The translations under genes were made by a program, and so were the position numbers. Shown here in pieces: positions 60,398 to 64,000 of a stretch of 64,000 nt of DNA; positions within the stretch are counted from its first letter, which is position 1; each line of letters opens with the position of its first letter. The stretch is from the NCBI RefSeq assembly GCF_017301635.1, contig NZ_CP071091.1:3856001-3920000 (forward strand). The letters run 5' to 3'. The notes beneath the pieces were generated by a model. The model had not been told where the DNA came from and made no database searches. It worked only from the letters and a program-made list of their open reading frames with translations. The stretch comes from Myxococcus landrumus. Its GTDB lineage: Bacteria; Myxococcota; Myxococcia; Myxococcales; Myxococcaceae.

Positions 60398-61959
60398 AGC
60401 CCCCGAAGGATGGCCTCATCATCGAGTTGTTTGCTGGAGGGGGCGGCGCTGGCACTGGCATCAGAGCCGCAACGGGGCGCTCTGCCGACGTGGCGTTGAA
60501 CCACGACGAGACGGCGATGGCTGTCTACCGGGCAAACCACAAGACGCGGTGCATGCCCGAAGACATCTGGAAGTCGCCCCCCCTGTCGGTGACAGGAGGC
60601 CGTCCGGTGGAGCTGTTGTGGGCGTCGCCCGACTGCACCCACTTCTCGCGCGCGAAGGGCGGGAAGCCGAAGGACAAGAACATCCGCGCCCTTGCTCACG
60701 TCATCGTCCGGTGGGCGCGCGACGTGAGGCCACGCGTCATCTTCGGCGAGAACGTCCGCGAGTTCTTCGACTGGGGGCCTCTCTATGAGCCCGGCCACGT
60801 GATGCCGGACGGCCGGGTCCTCTACGCGAGGGGACAGGCCGCCCCGGGCGGAGCCGTGGCCGAGAAGGATGACCCTCTGCTCTGGATGCCCATCCCCGAG
60901 CGGAAGGGCGAGTACTTCAACATGTGGCGTGGACAGCTCGAGCTGCTCGGCTACCGCGGGGAGTTCCGCCCACTCGTAGCGAGTCAGTTTGGCGCCCCCA
61001 CCAGCCGGACGCGGCTCTACTTCGTGTTCCGTTGCGACGGGGAGCCCATCTACTGGCCGGAACCGTCTCACGGTCCAGGGTTGCTGCCCATGCGTGCGGC
61101 AGCCGAGGTGATTGACTGGAACCTGCCGTGCCCTTCCATCTTTCTCTCGAAGGAAGAGGGCGCCGAGCTGGGAGTGAAGCGACCTCTTGCGGACGCCACG
61201 ATGCGTCGTATCGCAGAGGGCGTTCGCAGGTACGTGCTGGAAAGCCCGGCCCCCTTCGTGGTCGGCCGTGGCGCGAGAACCCGGCCATCCCCGTGCAAGG
61301 CCACCAGCGCGCAGTTCGACACCAACATCACAAAGAGCGGCCGTGCCTCGGTGGTGCCCACGTTGATTCAGACGGGCTACGGGGAGCGTGCTGGCCAGCG
61401 CGCTCGCGTCCTCAACATCAACGAGCCACTCGGAACCATCGTCGCAGGCGGGTGCAAGCACGCCCTCGTCTCGGCGTTCCTCGCCAAGCACTACGGCGGG
61501 AACACGACACCGGGGACCTCTCTGCAGCGGCCGTTGGACACCATCACCACTACTGACCATCACGCCCTGGTCGCCGCCGCGCTGGAGCCCATTGGCGCGG
61601 GCCTCAGACGTGCCCGCCAAGTCCACGCGTTCCTCATGACGTACTACAGCAGCGGAGGCCAGTGGCAGGACGCGCGCGAGCCGTTGCGCACCATCACCAC
61701 CAATGACCGCCTGAGCCTTGTCACCGTGAATGTTGACGGTGCCGAGCATGTCATCGTGGACATTGGAATGCGGATGCTGGAGCCGCATGAGCTGCTCGGT
61801 GCGCAGTTCGGTCGCCATGCGGGGGCCTACGACCTGAGTCCAGCCCGGTCGAAGAAGGCGAAGGTCCGCCTCATTGGCAACAGCGTGTGCCCGGAAGTCG
61901 CCGAGGCGCTGGTGCGCGCCAACCTGGGCGACGGAGTCATGAACAGGAGGGCCGCATGA
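60394..61959 (+). CDS. DNA cytosine-5 methyltransferase
   Basis: A 521-residue enzyme. SAM-binding motif IIELFAGGGGAGTGI at 10-24, catalytic Cys in ASPDCTHFS near residue 75 (the phage-type variant of the PC motif), Glu of motif VI in FGENVREF near 115, and the C-terminal motifs (SQFGAPTSRTRLYFVF, VRLIGNSVCPEVAEAL). A large variable region (about 270-450) with repeated PLxTI segments would recognise the target. No partner endonuclease is seen, so it is probably an orphan enzyme protecting element DNA from host restriction. Confidence 0.88.
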   Translation: MKPPKDGLIIELFAGGGGAGTGIRAATGRSADVALNHDETAMAVYRANHKTRCMPEDIWKSPPLSVTGGRPVELLWASPDCTHFSRAKGGKPKDKNIRALAHVIVRWARDVRPRVIFGENVREFFDWGPLYEPGHVMPDGRVLYARGQAAPGGAVAEKDDPLLWMPIPERKGEYFNMWRGQLELLGYRGEFRPLVASQFGAPTSRTRLYFVFRCDGEPIYWPEPSHGPGLLPMRAAAEVIDWNLPCPSIFLSKEEGAELGVKRPLADATMRRIAEGVRRYVLESPAPFVVGRGARTRPSPCKATSAQFDTNITKSGRASVVPTLIQTGYGERAGQRARVLNINEPLGTIVAGGCKHALVSAFLAKHYGGNTTPGTSLQRPLDTITTTDHHALVAAALEPIGAGLRRARQVHAFLMTYYSSGGQWQDAREPLRTITTNDRLSLVTVNVDGAEHVIVDIGMRMLEPHELLGAQFGRHAGAYDLSPARSKKAKVRLIGNSVCPEVAEALVRANLGDGVMNRRAA

Positions 61960-62249
61960 GCCGCGGGCTCCTCCTCGTGACTCTGTGCCCCGTGTGCCAC
62001 CAGCCGTGGCTCGGAGAGTCCATCACCGAGACGGGCCGCGTCGCGTACCACGCAGCCACGCCGGCTCCGGCGCGCCTACGTGAGTCGCAGAGCTGGCCCC
62101 GGTGCGACCACCAGGTCGCCTACCGCGCTGGGTGCCGCACCCAGCCAGTCCCCCCGGATTGTTGCTCACAAGTCTTGCAGCTCCCCCTTGCCGCCCCGTC
62201 GTCATCGACCGACTCCACCGGAGGTACTCATGCCCCCCTGCACGCCTGA
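61956..62249 (+). CDS. small hypothetical protein
   Basis: A 97-residue protein starting MSRGLLLVTLCPVCHQPWL within the methyltransferase stop (ATGA). CPVCHQPW and a later CDHQ/C group may bind zinc. The end overlaps the next gene start by 20 bases. The C-terminal half looks low in complexity, so a shorter product is possible. Confidence 0.4.
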   Translation: MSRGLLLVTLCPVCHQPWLGESITETGRVAYHAATPAPARLRESQSWPRCDHQVAYRAGCRTQPVPPDCCSQVLQLPLAAPSSSTDSTGGTHAPLHA

Positions 62250-63330
62250 CGCGGACTGCCAGGGCCAACTTGAGGAGCTGCGCGTCGCGCTCGCGGAGGA
62301 GCGCCGCGCCCGCTCGTTCGCGGAGGGACTCGCGGAGGGACTGAGGCAGGCGCTAGCGATGGCCCACAACGCGGCCAGCGCGCCGACACCTCACGCGTTC
62401 CCCGTCACGCAGCCCAGCGTGACGCATCCCCAGCGCAGCGTGACGGCCAGCGTGACACAGGAGGGGGAGAAGGCGGGGGAGGCAGAGAAAGCCGAACGAA
62501 AACGCGCTTCTGCTGCCGTCCGGCAAGCCGTGAAGCGCCAGCGTGACGGCCAGCGTGACGGCGCCCAGCCCAGTGTGACGCGACTCCCTGTTTCTTCCCC
62601 CTCCTCCCCCACCATCCCCAGGGGTCGAGGGGCATTGGCTGTAGTCACCGCCTCTGCCCTGGATGTGCGTGACGCCCAGCGTGACGCCATCCGCGAGCAC
62701 CGCACTCCGGACACCTTGCCGGCTCCGGTCCGCGAGCTGCGTGAGGCGTGGAACACCCTCGTAGCTCCCCACGGATTCTGGGCCTGGTCCGAGCGGACGT
62801 CGCGCCAGCTCCTAGTGGACGCCCTCGCAGCGCTGGAGGCCCGGCCGCTCGAGGAGTGGCGCCGCGTGTTTGCCCTCGTGCCGCGCTCCCCGGTCTGTCG
62901 CGGCGAGCTCCAGTCACGCACGCGAGCCAACGTGGTGCGCATCATCCGAGGTCGGACCACGTCCGGGCACGAGGTCGCTGAGCAGCTCCTGTCGGGGGCC
63001 TGGTCCGTGGACCCGGAGCCCGAGGTGATTGCACCGTCTGAGGAGCCCGGCGCCTTCATGTGCATGGAGGGCATCCCGGAGGGGACCGAGGCCATGCGCG
63101 CCTGGGCCCAGGTGCTGGCATCCATCCGGAGTGAGGGCCACCAGTACGCGCTGGAGTGGCTAGCGCGGGTCAGGCCCAACAACGTCGACGAAGGGCTGCT
63201 CGTCGTCGAGTGCCCAGACAAACACTTCCTCTCCTGGGCAGAGGACCACTACCGCGCCCTTCTGGATGAACACGCCGCGCGTGTCGGGCTCGCGGGCGTC
63301 AGCCTCATCACCGTCGACGAGGACTCTTGA
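62230..63330 (+). CDS. DnaA-N-domain-like protein, candidate replication initiator
   Basis: A 366-residue protein with ATG 62230 behind GGAGG. An N-terminal coiled coil (LEELRVALAEERRARSF) is followed by a low-complexity part encoded by the repeats listed separately. A helical domain lies at 160-260. The last ~70 residues (ALEWLARVRPNNVDEGLLVV, then PDKHFLSWAEDHYRALLDEH) resemble the DnaA N-terminal domain, which phage and plasmid initiators use to contact helicase or partners. Initiator is inference. Confidence 0.6.
   Translation: MPPCTPDADCQGQLEELRVALAEERRARSFAEGLAEGLRQALAMAHNAASAPTPHAFPVTQPSVTHPQRSVTASVTQEGEKAGEAEKAERKRASAAVRQAVKRQRDGQRDGAQPSVTRLPVSSPSSPTIPRGRGALAVVTASALDVRDAQRDAIREHRTPDTLPAPVRELREAWNTLVAPHGFWAWSERTSRQLLVDALAALEARPLEEWRRVFALVPRSPVCRGELQSRTRANVVRIIRGRTTSGHEVAEQLLSGAWSVDPEPEVIAPSEEPGAFMCMEGIPEGTEAMRAWAQVLASIRSEGHQYALEWLARVRPNNVDEGLLVVECPDKHFLSWAEDHYRALLDEHAARVGLAGVSLITVDEDS
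62414..62686 (+). repeat. iteron-like repeats inside the DnaA-N-like gene
   Basis: The 9-mer CAGCGTGAC, mostly followed by G, occurs six times (near 62415, 62436, 62448, 62539, 62551, 62677), with variants CAGTGTGACG at 62571 and GTGCGTGACG at 62665. All have the same orientation. Such repeats within an initiator gene resemble the lambda O arrangement, in which the origin lies inside the gene. They also encode SVT and QRDG repeats. Confidence 0.5.
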
Positions 63331-63407
63331 CGCGCCCCTGTTTCTCGTCGGGGCGCATCGCGGCCCCTTCGCATCGCAGCACCGTTGTCACACCACAAGG
63401 AGGAAGC

Positions 63408-63992
63408 ATGAAGTCGTTCACGCTGGTCCTGCTGCTGGCACTGTTTCTGGGGACCTCTTCAGCGCGTGCCGCCCCGCCAATCGAGCGTGTCACCATTCCG
63501 GGACTGCAGCAGGACGAGTGGGCACGCACCATCGAGTACGCAAAGCAACGTACGCAGGAAATCTTCAACAAGTACGGAGGACGAGTCGGGTATCCGGGTG
63601 GCTCGAAGCTCGACCATGCTGACGCGCAGTGCATGGTGGGCTTGCTCGCCCATGCTTTCGTCACGGCATGGCGGAACACGCTTCCCTCGGGCACGCCTGA
63701 AGTCGTCAGGCTCGACCAAGCCGCCGAGTACCTGAAGAGAAACTCGGATTTCTGGTGTGGCCAGGGTGGTCCCCCACAAGAGAACCGCGCCCTGCAGATG
63801 CTGGCCCAGGCGGCGCAGGACACGGTGAAGGCTGGTCAGGTGAACCGCAATGCTGAGCGGTCGCTACCCAGCGGTTGGAAGAAGCAGCTCGACGCACTGC
63901 TCAAGAAAGACCAGTGGAGCCCCGCGGAAGTCGCCCTGGTGGGGACGGTGGCCGTCCTCTTGCTGGCGCGTGAGGCGGTCCCGATGCCGTAG
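63408..63992 (+). CDS. secreted hypothetical protein
   Basis: A 194-residue protein with a Sec signal peptide (MKSFTLVLLLALFLGTSSARA, cut before APPIERV). AAGGAGG stands five bases before ATG 63408. The mature part is helical and has two Cys. A hydrophobic segment at the very end (VALVGTVAVLLLAREAV) may anchor it. No family is recognised. It ends just before the window edge. Confidence 0.6.
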   Translation: MKSFTLVLLLALFLGTSSARAAPPIERVTIPGLQQDEWARTIEYAKQRTQEIFNKYGGRVGYPGGSKLDHADAQCMVGLLAHAFVTAWRNTLPSGTPEVVRLDQAAEYLKRNSDFWCGQGGPPQENRALQMLAQAAQDTVKAGQVNRNAERSLPSGWKKQLDALLKKDQWSPAEVALVGTVAVLLLAREAVPMP

Positions 63993-64000
63993 CCGTTCCC

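Larger units (their letters stand above)
57898..64000 (+). mobile_element. probable second integrated element (left part)
   Basis: Ten consecutive plus-strand genes with 1- to 20-base overlaps, mostly small and unfamiliar, include a cytosine methyltransferase and a DnaA-N-like protein. This packing is phage- or ICE-like, not host-like. It begins exactly at the right core of the prophage, while the intact host tRNA is not visible. A tandem insertion at the same site explains both facts. No integrase or structural gene is inside the window. Confidence 0.5.

Noticed and set aside
60364..61818. 484-codon minus-strand frame opposite the cytosine methyltransferase
   Set aside because: The methyltransferase motifs on the plus strand are decisive.
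1..64000. CRISPR array
   Set aside because: No regularly spaced direct repeats of CRISPR type were seen; the only repeat cluster is the short iteron-like set at 62414.

Overview
The window looks like a chromosomal accessory region of a myxobacterium (Myxococcus/Corallococcus type). The DNA is GC-rich, and it carries a Sit-type polymorphic toxin set, eukaryote-like Ser/Thr kinases and a DUF2381 protein, all typical of that order. The assignment rests on protein recognition from memory; no search was run.

Left part (1-14270), minus then plus strand: three consecutive genes of a class 1 DISARM antiphage system (drmD, drmMI and the start of drmA, which runs off the left edge). Next come decayed ISL3 and IS66 transposase genes, a secreted protein of unknown function and a PuuE/allantoinase-like polysaccharide deacetylase. 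A further IS66 scrap and a tRNA/tmRNA-type terminator end the part.

Middle part (14277-57897): a 43.6-kb prophage bounded by a 24-bp direct repeat that matches the T-arm/acceptor 3' end of a minus-strand tRNA or tmRNA gene. From the left it carries a sitBAI-like toxin/immunity cassette, two kinases with a DUF2381 protein, a lysis cassette, a siphovirus tail module, an HK97-type head module and terminase, all on the minus strand. The tail module includes a probable -1 frameshift in the tail chaperone and a Hint domain at the end of the tail tip protein. An IS630 copy with TA duplication follows. Next is a phage-encoded sigma factor. Then plus-strand replication and recombination genes follow: primase-helicase, RecB/Cas4-like nuclease, SF2 helicase, family A DNA polymerase, RuvC-like resolvase, excisionase-like protein and tyrosine integrase. 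Five AT-richer genes of accessory type are interspersed: two membrane-anchored coiled-coil proteins, two HNH proteins and one unknown.

The most interesting observation is a family of nine identically spaced promoter-like elements in the prophage: -35 GRGCCA, a 17-bp spacer holding a conserved GAA...CRCAC core, and -10 CATTTA. Each lies directly upstream of and points into a phage gene or operon. The base seven positions after the -10 box is G in all nine. In three of them that G is the first base of a GTG start codon, which predicts leaderless mRNAs. One element precedes the sigma factor gene itself. Together they suggest a self-contained phage sigma/promoter regulon.

Right part (57898-64000): a second set of tightly overlapping plus-strand genes (small unknown proteins, a cytosine-5 DNA methyltransferase, a DnaA-N-like protein whose gene contains iteron-like repeats, a secreted protein). 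No intact tRNA is seen next to the right repeat, so a second element integrated in tandem at the same site is likely.
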